DNA of 62,900 nt from Wenyingzhuangia sp. (GCA_020628175.1 JAHDFK010000009.1:1-62900); one strand, 5' to 3'. Positions 37,087 through 45,479 are shown, counted from the stretch's first letter. The notes: generated by a model not told the origin, from the letters alone. Numbers and translations: made by a program.

Positions 37087-37700
37087 AATATTTGGTTTTT
37101 AGCCTTAATTATATCCGCTTTTATAATTTCAAAGATCATCTAATATTTGGTTTGTTAAAATTAGTATAATTGTGTATATAAAACAAAAAAAAATAACAAA
37201 AAAATAAAACATTGATATATAGATATTTAATGTTTTTTGATAAATAAAAAAAGCCAAAAATTTAGGTTTTTGGCTTTTTTTAGATAAAAAACTATATATC
37301 AAAAGGTTAAAGGTTTAAAGTGTTGCATATGTGGGATACAGCGATGCGTGTTACTAGGGGAGCATCGCAAATAGATTTTAACAAAGAAAACGTAAGTAAT
37401 GTGTTAAACCTACTCCCCCACCAAAAAAAGGCGGGCTCGACGGTTTAATTTTTCTTTTTATTTGAGAACGACAAAAATACTTTAAAAGTATTTTACTACG
37501 ACAATGAACCGATTGCATAAACTCTTTATTGTCTAAAAGTCTAAATATTTCGCCCAAAAGGGCAAAATAAAGACTTTTTAGACATAAATAGTTATAAATC
37601 GAACCCTTGTCTCGAAAATACTTTCAAAGTTTCGGAAAAGTGTTCCAATTAAAAGGAAAAAAATATTTTTTTTTTTAAGGGATTCGAACGCTTAAGAAAA
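37087..37700. other. Prophage non-coding region with several DNA hairpins, candidate origin
   Basis: About 610 bases without a gene. It holds a terminator-like stem (37246-37281); a hairpin with perfect GCGATGC/GCATCGC arms (37341-37347, 37362-37368) and a 14-base loop containing TGTTACTAGGGG; and an inverted repeat AAATACTTT/AAAGTATTT near 37475-37495. A longer two-level hairpin has outer arms at 37531-37542 and 37571-37583 and an inner GCCC-AAAA-GGGC stem. It is the longest and most GC-rich non-coding stretch of the element, so replication origin, second-strand start or packaging signal are the natural candidates. Confidence 0.55.
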
Positions 37701-37931
37701 ATGAATAAACTAAAAGCAAAAATTATGTTAAGTATTAAGGTAACTGATGAAAAGAAATTTAAAAAGGTAATTGACGTTGATTTATCTAACGCAGGAAAAA
37801 GTATATATAGAGGTGCTTTTGATGGTAATATTTTAGTTCAACTTAAAAAAGGTGAAGAAATTGAAAGTGATGGACAACACGGAGTTTATGATTGGGAAGA
37901 TGAATATGGTTTTATAATAATAGAAAAATAA
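37701..37931 (+). CDS. Small plus-strand prophage protein
   Basis: A 76-residue acidic/basic mixed protein with no recognised domain. The C-terminal half (FDGNILVQLKKGEEIESDGQHGVYDWEDEYGFIIIEK) looks like a beta barrel. It is one of only two plus-strand genes in the element and has its own terminator, suggesting an independently expressed cargo gene or regulator. Confidence 0.6.
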   Translation: MNKLKAKIMLSIKVTDEKKFKKVIDVDLSNAGKSIYRGAFDGNILVQLKKGEEIESDGQHGVYDWEDEYGFIIIEK

Positions 37932-37966
37932 AAAAAAGCAACTTATTAATTTAAGTTGCTTTTTTA
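37930..37966. terminator. Bidirectional terminator
   Basis: AAAAAAGCAACTTA pairs with TAAGTTGCTTTTTT. It lies between the plus-strand small gene and the end of the minus-strand structural operon. Confidence 0.85.
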
Positions 37967-37968
37967 TG

Positions 37969-38295
37969 TTATTTAGGTTGAATTATAAAACCTCTGAAAT
38001 GACCTTTTATATCATCAATCGGAAGCTTTGCATGTGCTGCAATTGAATTAAAAACTTCTACAATTTGTGAATTTGATTCTATTTTAATAATTGATTTATT
38101 CAAAAAAGAAATTGAACAAGGTGTATCATTATCGCCATAGGTTAACACACCAAAATAGAAAGTGTTTTTATCTTCTGTTATTGTGTGTATTGTTTTTAAA
38201 TCTGATAAAATTATAGGTGTTGCAATAAATTCTTTTTTAAACCTTTTTTCTAAAGACTGTAGTGTTAGTTCTTTACTATCTAGTGTAAAATCCAT
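37969..38295 (-). CDS. Prophage protein of unknown function
   Basis: A 108-residue protein starting MDFTLDSKEL; a longer start nine codons upstream would overlap the previous gene further. Alternating strands and helices with no known motif. It is the last gene of the minus-strand run that contains the spike and lysozyme genes. Confidence 0.6.
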   Translation of the reverse strand: MDFTLDSKELTLQSLEKRFKKEFIATPIILSDLKTIHTITEDKNTFYFGVLTYGDNDTPCSISFLNKSIIKIESNSQIVEVFNSIAAHAKLPIDDIKGHFRGFIIQPK

Positions 38296-38692
38296 TTGTA
38301 TAATTGTTTTTATATTTATCAATATTATTTAGTGAATGACCGCCTTTAAACCAATATTTTACATCTAAAATCCATAAAATAAAATTTAAAAACCAACCTA
38401 AAAAAGAAAGTGTTTTATCTCTTTGGTTTTTGCCTAATGCACTAGAGATAGTTTCGTTTTTTTCTCCGAAATTGTAACCATTTTTATCTTTTAAAATAGT
38501 ATTCCATAAAGTTCTAAAATGATAATTTGCAAATACGTCAACCTCTAATGCTTGACCTATAAAATAATTGCTAAATGATTTTTTAAAACCTTGTTTTTTT
38601 ATGTTTTTAAATATCCATACAGGAGCGTTTAAAAACACTCCTATTATGGGCATTAAAATGTAAGCTATTACTGATAAAAAATAATTGATCAT
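38276..38692 (-). CDS. Prophage membrane protein
   Basis: A 138-residue protein with an N-terminal hydrophobic stretch (YFLSVIAYILMPIIGVFLNAPVWIF) and a second one near the C-terminus (LSFLGWFLNFILWILDVKYWF). Two membrane segments flank a hydrophilic middle. Likely a virion membrane or host-membrane protein; no family recognised. Confidence 0.65.
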   Translation of the reverse strand: MINYFLSVIAYILMPIIGVFLNAPVWIFKNIKKQGFKKSFSNYFIGQALEVDVFANYHFRTLWNTILKDKNGYNFGEKNETISSALGKNQRDKTLSFLGWFLNFILWILDVKYWFKGGHSLNNIDKYKNNYTNGFYTR

Positions 38693-38695
38693 TTT

Positions 38696-39265
38696 TTAAG
38701 AGTTTAAAATGTTTTGTTTAAAATCTTCTGTAAAAATTTCTTTATCAAACTGATCTGTTGTTATCCATTGATCATCTGTAAGTGCATATAATTTTAAATT
38801 TGGATTGTTTTCTAAATCATAGAATACAGCTCTAACGCTTGACAACATTGCTTTTTCAGTAGCTTGTAACATTTCGTTACCTGTCATGCCCATATATGCA
38901 GAGATATAAGGTTCTTTTAAAGTGTTGGTATATGAAAATATTGGAGATACGGCAACATCATAATTAGGGTTTGATTTTGTACCGATGTTTTTTTTATGAA
39001 AAACACTTACAACAACTTTGTTTGTCATTGTGTTTTTTTGAGATTGACCTATTTTGATATCAACACTTTCTAATTGCAAGTAATACTTAGGTAATTTTTT
39101 ACCATTCATATATCGACGTAAAAAAGTCAAAATATCATTGTGAACGTTTTGTAATTTATAAGGATTTATATCTAATTTATTGCTTTCTAAATCATATAGA
39201 TTTAACAATAAATTTAATGGTAAACCAATATTTACTGGTACTGATGTGAATATTTTGTTATTCAT
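38696..39265 (-). CDS. Prophage protein, possibly virion minor protein
   Basis: A 189-residue soluble protein located directly after the spike-like gene. It has no signal peptide and no recognised motif. The position between the spike-like gene and a membrane protein suggests a structural or spike-assembly role, which is inference. Confidence 0.6.
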   Translation of the reverse strand: MNNKIFTSVPVNIGLPLNLLLNLYDLESNKLDINPYKLQNVHNDILTFLRRYMNGKKLPKYYLQLESVDIKIGQSQKNTMTNKVVVSVFHKKNIGTKSNPNYDVAVSPIFSYTNTLKEPYISAYMGMTGNEMLQATEKAMLSSVRAVFYDLENNPNLKLYALTDDQWITTDQFDKEIFTEDFKQNILNS

Positions 39266-39272
39266 TTAGATT

Positions 39273-40898
39273 TTAATTTTGAATAAGATCAACTGAAAAA
39301 GATCTGTTATTTATTAAATGATTTATACTTTCCTGTGTAGTTTTGTTATACCCTAACGTATCTTTTAAAGATAAATCTACATAAGCATCATTAGATACAA
39401 CTTTTTTATAAGCGCTATAAGTTTTACTGGTATTAAGTAGGTAAGTTAGTGGTGTATTGTCTAAATCGGCATCTTCTGTACCCCAAGCCATTTTAGCTAC
39501 TATATCTGCAAATATTTGTCTGTGTTGCGTAGTACCTGCTGTACTACCATCTGCCGTATCTCCATACTTGTAGGTATGCAAAGTATTAGGCAAAGCGCTA
39601 CCTGCTATTCTATTGGAATAATTGCTATTACCTCCAAAGTTAATTTCTCTTAATTTAGTAGCCGAAAAATCTATAGGTGTAGTTATACTGCTCATACCGC
39701 TCATAACGTACATAGAGAATATTCTAAGATTGGTACTGCTAGAAAAATCTATTGTGTTATTGTGTATACCACTAACATCTATAAAAGACGGAGCAAACAA
39801 TTCTAAAGAAGGAGAGTTAGGAAACTTAAATATTTTAGGTCTATCAGAACCCGACCCTGACATAGAATAAGCTACTAAGCTAGTAAGAGGAGATAAATCT
39901 AAGTAGTGTGTTTGCCCATCCCCTATTTCATCATCTCTTAATGCTTGATAAATACTGTGCCTAGTTTGGTATGTATATAGAATTTCTATATTAGGTATAA
40001 TAGACCAATCTAAGCAATACCAAGCCGCTTTACTTCCTGTCAAACTAGTTAAATTAGTATGCACAGAATTAGCTGTAAATAGAACATTACCTGTAGATAG
40101 GTGCATAGTCTCTAACATAGGGTAATCAGATACATTGAACCTAGAAACAACAGTACCGCTTATTGTAGTAGTGTTAGTTGTTACTCTACCTAAATTCATG
40201 CTTATTAAATTAAGTCCTACAGAACGAGTTATATCATTCTCTATTACAGAACTGTTAGAAGATAATGCTTTTATCTTTGAGCCATTACTAGCTAGTAATA
40301 AAAATTCATCGCCTACATTTACAGAATATAATTGTAAAGTAGTTCCTGTTGTTGTCAGTTTTGCACTGCTTATAAGAACACCATTTCTGTATATATAAAG
40401 AGTTTTTTCCTCTGTCTGGGAATCTAGTTTACTCGCTGATACTTGTACATTTGTGGTAGATGCATTTGCTGTACCTGTTAGAATTCTAAGCAATGTAGAT
40501 ACGTTATTTATAATGTCAGTTTTTGAGAATCCTTCGGAGTCGGTTACAGTTAGCCTAATGTCATAATTTTTATCATCGGCTAGATCAAAAAACTGAAAAA
40601 TTCTTTCATTATCCGTTAATTCTCCGCTTTTAATCATTGGAGAATAATTAGGTATAGTTTGCCAATTATTGGCAGAACTTGAAAGTTTGTATTCAAAATA
40701 GTATGTATGATTACCAATACCACCAGTACCGCCAGTAAAAGAAACTTTTACTTTTGTATCTATTAATGAATCAACAGATAAAACCACAGGCTCAATAGTA
40801 TTTTGAACAAGTGGTTTATTTATCAACTCTCTTATTTTAACAGCTTCGGAATCAGTAAATTGCTTACCTCCTCCTACTCTTGTTTGATATACTTGCAT
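39273..40898 (-). CDS. Large beta-rich prophage protein, candidate receptor-binding spike
   Basis: A 541-residue protein, the largest in the structural operon. Residues about 35-135 look like a fibronectin/PKD-type sandwich (VLSVDSLIDTKVKVSFTGGTGG...YDIRLTVTDSEGF). The second half has irregular leucine-rich repeat-like units (LSPLTSLVAYSMSGSGSDRPKIFKFPNSPSLELFAPSFIDVSG). Such modular, S/T/N-rich proteins are typical of phage host-recognition spikes. The N-terminus (MQVYQTRVGGGKQFTDSEAVKI) could be the capsid anchor. Confidence 0.6.
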   Translation of the reverse strand: MQVYQTRVGGGKQFTDSEAVKIRELINKPLVQNTIEPVVLSVDSLIDTKVKVSFTGGTGGIGNHTYYFEYKLSSSANNWQTIPNYSPMIKSGELTDNERIFQFFDLADDKNYDIRLTVTDSEGFSKTDIINNVSTLLRILTGTANASTTNVQVSASKLDSQTEEKTLYIYRNGVLISSAKLTTTGTTLQLYSVNVGDEFLLLASNGSKIKALSSNSSVIENDITRSVGLNLISMNLGRVTTNTTTISGTVVSRFNVSDYPMLETMHLSTGNVLFTANSVHTNLTSLTGSKAAWYCLDWSIIPNIEILYTYQTRHSIYQALRDDEIGDGQTHYLDLSPLTSLVAYSMSGSGSDRPKIFKFPNSPSLELFAPSFIDVSGIHNNTIDFSSSTNLRIFSMYVMSGMSSITTPIDFSATKLREINFGGNSNYSNRIAGSALPNTLHTYKYGDTADGSTAGTTQHRQIFADIVAKMAWGTEDADLDNTPLTYLLNTSKTYSAYKKVVSNDAYVDLSLKDTLGYNKTTQESINHLINNRSFSVDLIQN

Positions 40899-41116
40899 TA
40901 TGTTAAAATTTTATAAATAGTCTTAAATGTATCAATGTCAATTTTACCCATTAAAAAAGATATCAATAGTAATAATGTCAAAAAAAAAGTACCTAAATAA
41001 ACAATATTATTTGATGGTTTTTTTATATCTCTAAAATCTTTTATTGCTTTGGCTATGCTTGATAGACCACTAGCGTCTTTTATACCTTTAAGGATGGGGA
41101 TTAATATATTTTTCAT
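40898..41116 (-). CDS. Small prophage membrane protein
   Basis: A 72-residue protein starting MKNILIPILKGIKDASGLSSIAKAI with one strong membrane helix (NIVYLGTFFLTLLLLISFLMG). A longer open frame exists upstream but overlaps another small gene in a different frame. The stop overlaps the spike-like gene start by one base. Confidence 0.65.
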   Translation of the reverse strand: MKNILIPILKGIKDASGLSSIAKAIKDFRDIKKPSNNIVYLGTFFLTLLLLISFLMGKIDIDTFKTIYKILT

Positions 41117-41261
41117 TTTTGTAATTTTTAATTTTAAGTAATATATATACAAGGGTTGCAATTCCGACAGATGCCGAAATGATTGGCTCAAAGAACTCGG
41201 CAACCCCTTGTATATATCCAAATAATCCAATAATTGCATTAATTAATGTTTGTCTACTCAT
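41088..41261 (-). CDS. Small membrane protein next to lysozyme, candidate holin
   Basis: A 57-residue protein (MSRQTLINAIIGLFGYIQGVAEF...) starting 3 bases after the lysozyme stop. It has a long hydrophobic stretch with a possible break (INAIIGLFGYIQG; ISASVGIATLVYILL) and a lysine-rich tail, the general look of small holins. It overlaps the next membrane gene by 29 bases in another frame. The holin role is inferred from size and position. Confidence 0.6.
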   Translation of the reverse strand: MSRQTLINAIIGLFGYIQGVAEFFEPIISASVGIATLVYILLKIKNYKNEKYINPHP

Positions 41262-41264
41262 TAA

Positions 41265-41825
41265 TTATGAGATTGATTTGATAGAGATAATTGCAAGGAT
41301 GAGCCACAGCAAGGACATACTATTTTTTTTTTGCTCCGTTGATGTATCAACAGAGATATTTAAGTTGCTTAAAAACAAGTCTCGCTCTTGTTCTCGCCTT
41401 TTTAATAAGCCTTGATTTACTTTACCGTTAGCCTTTTTAAAATCAGTAAAACGTGCGGCAGCTTCTTTAAAACGATGGTTTTTTAAGTGATTATATAAAG
41501 TTGAGCCTTTACCAAAAGAATTACCGTAGTTTTTAGTAAAAATTGATCCAGCACCAACATTATACACTAAAGAGACTAATGCGTCAAATTGATTTTGGGT
41601 TAAGGGAATACCTTTGTTTACAACGTATTTATTTACTGATGTTTCAAACTCGTGTAAATCTTCTTTTAAATAACGTTCTGCAACTTCTTTTGTAATTTGT
41701 TGGTTTGGTCTAACTCCTTTTGTATGACCATAACCAATGGCATAAGCTCCAGCGTCAGGGTATGAAAATAATCTTAACCCCTCAAAACGTTTGATTAGTT
41801 CTATTCCTTTTTGTGATGTTTTCAT
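41265..41825 (-). CDS. GH24 lysozyme with a C-terminal membrane helix
   Basis: A 186-residue T4-type muramidase cutting peptidoglycan. The catalytic Glu is residue 15 (IKRFEGLRL) and the Asp residue 24; the stretch GAYAIGYGHT has Ala where most GH24 enzymes have Thr, so the usual E-D-T triad is incomplete. The C-terminal LLWLILAIISI helix would anchor it in a membrane, as in virion-borne entry lysins. It overlaps the upstream membrane gene by 4 bases. Confidence 0.85.
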   Translation of the reverse strand: MKTSQKGIELIKRFEGLRLFSYPDAGAYAIGYGHTKGVRPNQQITKEVAERYLKEDLHEFETSVNKYVVNKGIPLTQNQFDALVSLVYNVGAGSIFTKNYGNSFGKGSTLYNHLKNHRFKEAAARFTDFKKANGKVNQGLLKRREQERDLFLSNLNISVDTSTEQKKNSMSLLWLILAIISIKSIS

Positions 41826-42136
41826 ATTGATTCAATTTTTGAATTAGTATTTAATTGCTCCATTTTTAACTTAAACTTGATGTAGTTTAAATTTGAATAA
41901 AGTTTTAACTCTTGTGTGAGCTTGTTTTTTTTATTATCGTGTACCATTGATGTTATACTATGTGCAACAAAACATATAGTTGCAAATGGTAATAAGGCAA
42001 CTATAAAAAGCAATATAAATGGCAACAATAACACTATAATTATAACAGCTAAAACAACCATCCAAGTAGGATAAGTTGTTTTTGATTTTGGCTTTTTTTT
42101 AGGTTCTAAAGGTTCGTAGGGTGTTTGTTCTGTCAT
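41822..42136 (-). CDS. Prophage membrane protein
   Basis: A 104-residue protein with a proline/lysine-rich N-terminus (TPYEPLEPKKKPKSKTTYP), two adjacent hydrophobic segments at about 24-65, and a hydrophilic tail. Likely sits in the host or virion membrane. It is coupled to the lysozyme gene by a 4-base overlap. Confidence 0.65.
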   Translation of the reverse strand: MTEQTPYEPLEPKKKPKSKTTYPTWMVVLAVIIIVLLLPFILLFIVALLPFATICFVAHSITSMVHDNKKNKLTQELKLYSNLNYIKFKLKMEQLNTNSKIESI

Positions 42137-42162
42137 TTGGTTATATTTGGGTAAAAAAAAAT

Positions 42163-42642
42163 ATGAGTTTATTTAAAAACGCTATAAAAGCAGTAAAAAA
42201 GGAAATTATTAAAAACAGAAATATTAAAAACGGTCAAAGTCTTGAAGATGATTTTGAATTTTATTTAAATGAAAACAAAAACATTTCAATTGTTGAAAAA
42301 ACACATTCTTTTAAAGAAAATGGTTTTATTGAATCAAATCTAAATCCTGACTTTAAAGTAAGACTAAAAGATTGTGACTTTGTTTTTTGGGTAGAATGTA
42401 AATTCAGATCATCAATTGACGAAAAAAATAGAATTGATTTAAAAAATGTAAAGCAATACAACCGTTATAAAAAATTAAAAGAACCTGTTTTTTATTTAAT
42501 AGACATTCATAATGAATTTACAGCCTTAATAAATATGGATATGTTATACCCTAAAATGTTTGTTTCATATTTGAAAAAATTTGAATTTGAATGGGATGAA
42601 AAATTGACAAAAGAAAAATTATTAAGTAACAGTAAATCATAA
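42163..42642 (+). CDS. PD-(D/E)XK nuclease-fold protein in the prophage
   Basis: A 159-residue protein read opposite to its neighbours. It contains NPDFKVRLKDCDFVFWVECKFRSS, giving a D-(15)-ExK spacing, and KQYNRYKKLKEPVFYLID after it, the layout of small restriction-type or resolvase nucleases. It could process viral DNA or act against competitors. I start at MSLFKNAIK; an upstream in-frame ATG would overlap the divergent gene. The stop overlaps the convergent gene's stop by 6 bases. Confidence 0.65.
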   Translation: MSLFKNAIKAVKKEIIKNRNIKNGQSLEDDFEFYLNENKNISIVEKTHSFKENGFIESNLNPDFKVRLKDCDFVFWVECKFRSSIDEKNRIDLKNVKQYNRYKKLKEPVFYLIDIHNEFTALINMDMLYPKMFVSYLKKFEFEWDEKLTKEKLLSNSKS

Positions 42643-43062
42643 CGAAAGATTAAATCTTTTGATTAAAGGTTTTAATTCAGTTTTTGACATTTCGTTAAAA
42701 AGCCAAAAAACTAAATCCTTAGGTTGACCAAAATAAACGCCTTCAGTACCTGTAAAAGGTTCATATTTAACTAAACCAAATTGATTATAAATTAAATTAA
42801 AATCAGATTTATTTAAACCGTTAAAAGTATCTATTATTGATTGTTCGTCAGTTCCAATACCCCCCATAAAACCAACAAGTCTAGAAGCTTTTCTTTTTGC
42901 TTCTGAAATGGTAATAGTGGGAGAAGTAACTACCTTTGTATTAGGATTTTCAGACTTTGTGTTTGTGTTTGATTTTAATTTATTAATAAAAAAACTCAAA
43001 ATCATCAAAACAAAAGCAACTTGAAAAGCTGGACTGTTAAATATTTTAAAAAGTTTATTCAT
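42637..43062 (-). CDS. Prophage membrane protein with an annexin-like GTDE motif
   Basis: A 141-residue protein: an N-terminal membrane helix (AFQVAFVLMILSFFI), a polar linker, then a soluble domain containing GFMGGIGTDEQSIIDTFNGLNKSDFNLIYNQFG. The GxGTDE-x(n) helix pattern resembles one annexin repeat, where it binds calcium and membrane. Only one repeat is present. It overlaps the preceding membrane gene by 8 bases and is probably a virion membrane protein. Confidence 0.6.
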   Translation of the reverse strand: MNKLFKIFNSPAFQVAFVLMILSFFINKLKSNTNTKSENPNTKVVTSPTITISEAKRKASRLVGFMGGIGTDEQSIIDTFNGLNKSDFNLIYNQFGLVKYEPFTGTEGVYFGQPKDLVFWLFNEMSKTELKPLIKRFNLSL

Positions 43063-43297
43063 CTTTTATATTTTTATCAAATTCACGCTGAATCTGTTCC
43101 TTTGTTTTTTTTACTTCGTTTGTTGTTTGTTTTAACAAATCATCAATTCCGTTTTCAACGTCATTAATTATAGTATCTAAAGGATTTTCAACATCTTTAA
43201 TTACTGGTTTTTGTAATGGTTTAGATTCCTTTTTTGACTTAAATAAAGTCAAGAAGAAAAAAGATAAAATAATTAATAAGAATGTTTTAAAATCCAT
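43055..43297 (-). CDS. Small prophage membrane protein
   Basis: An 80-residue protein with an N-terminal membrane helix (FLLIILSFFFLTLF) followed by a charged helical, probably coiled-coil tail. It lies between the basic proteins and the GTDE protein; the close spacing suggests co-expression with the virion genes. Confidence 0.65.
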   Translation of the reverse strand: MDFKTFLLIILSFFFLTLFKSKKESKPLQKPVIKDVENPLDTIINDVENGIDDLLKQTTNEVKKTKEQIQREFDKNIKDE

Positions 43298-43360
43298 AAT
43301 TTAAAATTTAAAACCCCCTCATATAGAGAGGGTTAACCAAATATTAGCAACAAAAAAAAC

Positions 43361-43612
43361 TTAACGTCTTCGGAAACTCTTTTTTACACGTCTACGACGT
43401 TTTAATCTAACTTTTTTAACAGGCTTATATCTTACAATAGGCTTATTAATAGGCATTAGTTTATAACCTCTTTTTTTAGCTTTTAAGGCAGATTTTTTTG
43501 TATAGTGTTTACTCACTATTCTTTTGCCTAAAACTAATTTGTATCTGTATTTTCTTTTAGCTTTAGAACGTCCGTTAGACATTCCTAAAGCTGTCATAAT
43601 AGCATCTAACAT
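43361..43612 (-). CDS. Very basic prophage protein, probable DNA-binding virion protein
   Basis: An 83-residue protein in which about 40 per cent of residues are Lys or Arg, especially the tail KPVKKVRLKRRRRVKKSFRRR (ends at the stop). It looks like a nucleoprotein that neutralises packaged DNA. It overlaps the upstream basic gene by one base (TAATG-type junction). Confidence 0.7.
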   Translation of the reverse strand: MLDAIMTALGMSNGRSKAKRKYRYKLVLGKRIVSKHYTKKSALKAKKRGYKLMPINKPIVRYKPVKKVRLKRRRRVKKSFRRR

Positions 43613-44307
43613 TATTTAAATAGTTTTTTACCAAACAATAAAAGAGCTAAACCGCCTAATATCATTGTAGTATTTTTATTATTCTTTTTTTCTGCATAAG
43701 CTTCATTTGTTAAAACACCCTGCCCTGCTCCTAATGTTGTGTTTCGTCTAGTAGAATTAACTTTTGAAAAACTAGAATTTAAACTGTTTTTAGTGGCGTT
43801 TTTAGAAGCTATAAAACGCTGATAAGATAAAAGTTGTTTAGAGGCAAAAGAAGCGTTATTTTGGGCTTTTTTTGTGTTATATTTAACATCTTTTCTAGTG
43901 CGTGAATAAATACGCTTTTTATTAGGAGGATAAATACTCATTCTAGTACCTCTGTTAGGTGTAGACGCCCTAGTATATCCTGTTAAACGCTTATTTCTTT
44001 GACTTTTTGATATAAAGCTGGAAATTTGTTTATTTACGTCGGTTTTAGGAAAAACTTTTTTAATTTTATTAAAAAATCTTGGTAACCTAGATGATCGTTT
44101 AGAAATTAGTTTACCGGCTATACCGCCTAGTTTTGTGCCAATACCCGGTAAAATAAAACTACCGACAACAGGAGATGCAAAACGCAAAGTTTTACGTGCG
44201 TTTTTTCTTACAAACTTAGATGCCTTTTTAACACCTCTACGAAATTTTTTCGCAGTTTTTTTTACTGAACGTCTTAAACGTCTAAATTTTCTTTTAAACC
44301 AACCCAT
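43612..44307 (-). CDS. Basic virion-type protein with membrane segments
   Basis: A 231-residue protein. The first 60 residues are extremely rich in Arg and Lys (WFKRKFRRLRRSVKKTAKKF...), followed by a glycine-rich hydrophobic segment (VVGSFILPGIGTKLGGIAGKL). The C-terminus has a membrane helix (TTMILGGLALLLFGKKLF). A protein that binds DNA at one end and membrane at the other would link genome and internal membrane. It sits two genes downstream of the capsid candidate. Confidence 0.65.
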   Translation of the reverse strand: MGWFKRKFRRLRRSVKKTAKKFRRGVKKASKFVRKNARKTLRFASPVVGSFILPGIGTKLGGIAGKLISKRSSRLPRFFNKIKKVFPKTDVNKQISSFISKSQRNKRLTGYTRASTPNRGTRMSIYPPNKKRIYSRTRKDVKYNTKKAQNNASFASKQLLSYQRFIASKNATKNSLNSSFSKVNSTRRNTTLGAGQGVLTNEAYAEKKNNKNTTMILGGLALLLFGKKLFK

Positions 44308-44322
44308 AAGGTAACAATATTT

Positions 44323-44592
44323 TTAATCGTCTAGCTCGAAATCTTCGTCCGAACGTGAGGACATTAAATTTTTAATTTCTTTCACACCCCAAAAATATAC
44401 AAGGGGCATAAGCAACTGAACAAATACGTTCTCTTTAAAAAACTTGGCATATAATTGCTCAAATTTTGATTCAGATTTAGAAGTACAACGGTCTTGCCAA
44501 GCTTCTGCATCCACTCGTAACTGGTCTAATGCGACGGTCTCCATTAGTCCGAAATCTTTGTTTATTTTTAATAAAACATCTACAGGTTTCAT
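44323..44592 (-). CDS. Small prophage protein with a hydrophobic segment
   Basis: An 89-residue protein with a helical N-terminal part, a moderately hydrophobic stretch (VFVQLLMPLVYFWGV) and an acidic tail (SDEDFELDD). No family recognised. It lies between the capsid candidate and the basic proteins, so a minor virion protein is plausible. Confidence 0.6.
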   Translation of the reverse strand: MKPVDVLLKINKDFGLMETVALDQLRVDAEAWQDRCTSKSESKFEQLYAKFFKENVFVQLLMPLVYFWGVKEIKNLMSSRSDEDFELDD

Positions 44593-44651
44593 ATCTATTA
44601 AATTTGGTTATTTTTAAAGTAAACCCCTCTTTTTAAGAGAGGTTTATATGT

Positions 44652-45476
44652 TTATATTAAATCGTAATGAACAGATATTAATTTAGCATCTTCATTAGCG
44701 GGCTTATCGAGTTTAGCTCTTAAATGCGCCTTATCTAAGTGATTGTCAGATAAGTAAAGAACTAGATTTTGCACGTCAGATTCAGGATTCACATCTAACA
44801 TATTCATATTTTGAGCTATCAACGCATTGTGCGATACGGTTTTATCAAAAGGGATATCTTCATCCGTTTGCTCGTCAAAAACATTACCTCTTAAATTAAA
44901 AGTTTCAATTTTTGAGTTTGTTGACTGATCGTATGGTTTTTTATAGTCAGTTACTAAAACTAACTTTAACATATTTTCATCAAACTGCTCATCAATGTTA
45001 CTATTGCCAGCACCAACATTTTGAGTAATGATTTTTGGTAAACCAAAAGTAGCATCTTGTGTTGTTGGTATTGTTTCAACAGTAATTGAAGAATTTACAG
45101 TACTTAATCCGTCAAAAGCTTCTTTTGATGGATTCATTGAAACCTCGAATTCGTCTCCAACATTCAATTCTAACACACCACTAAAGTCAATTAACATTTT
45201 ATAACCACTTAACAACGGTTTTTTTGCGATTTGTAAACTTGGTGTTTGTGCGTATAATCCTATTAAAAGATCATCTAAATAACCTTGATGAATGAACTCC
45301 TTATCGTCTCCTTTTCTTTTTACAGAAATGTCTATACCAATTTCGTTAAGGTTTTTAATTGGGGCAATAGTTTCGCCGTCAACCTTTAATGCGTCGACGT
45401 CGAGTAAAATACCGCTTAACTTCTCATCCTTAACGGTCATAGTGGTATGCTTACCGAATCTAAATTCCTTTTGCAT
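44652..45476 (-). CDS. Candidate major capsid protein
   Basis: A 274-residue soluble, beta-rich protein without signal peptide or enzymatic motif. The N-terminal region (FRFGKHTTMTVKDEKLSGILLDVDALKVDG) and the body alternate short strands and loops, and its length fits the double jelly-roll capsid proteins of PM2-like and FLiP-like viruses (about 270-310 residues). It is surrounded by small membrane and basic proteins. The capsid call rests on size, composition and context, not on a sequence motif. Confidence 0.55.
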   Translation of the reverse strand: MQKEFRFGKHTTMTVKDEKLSGILLDVDALKVDGETIAPIKNLNEIGIDISVKRKGDDKEFIHQGYLDDLLIGLYAQTPSLQIAKKPLLSGYKMLIDFSGVLELNVGDEFEVSMNPSKEAFDGLSTVNSSITVETIPTTQDATFGLPKIITQNVGAGNSNIDEQFDENMLKLVLVTDYKKPYDQSTNSKIETFNLRGNVFDEQTDEDIPFDKTVSHNALIAQNMNMLDVNPESDVQNLVLYLSDNHLDKAHLRAKLDKPANEDAKLISVHYDLI

Positions 45477-45479
45477 AAA

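Noticed and set aside
41179..41415. Plus-strand 78-codon frame over the end of the prophage lysozyme gene
   Set aside because: It is antisense to the lysozyme and the small membrane gene, both of which have better-supported features.
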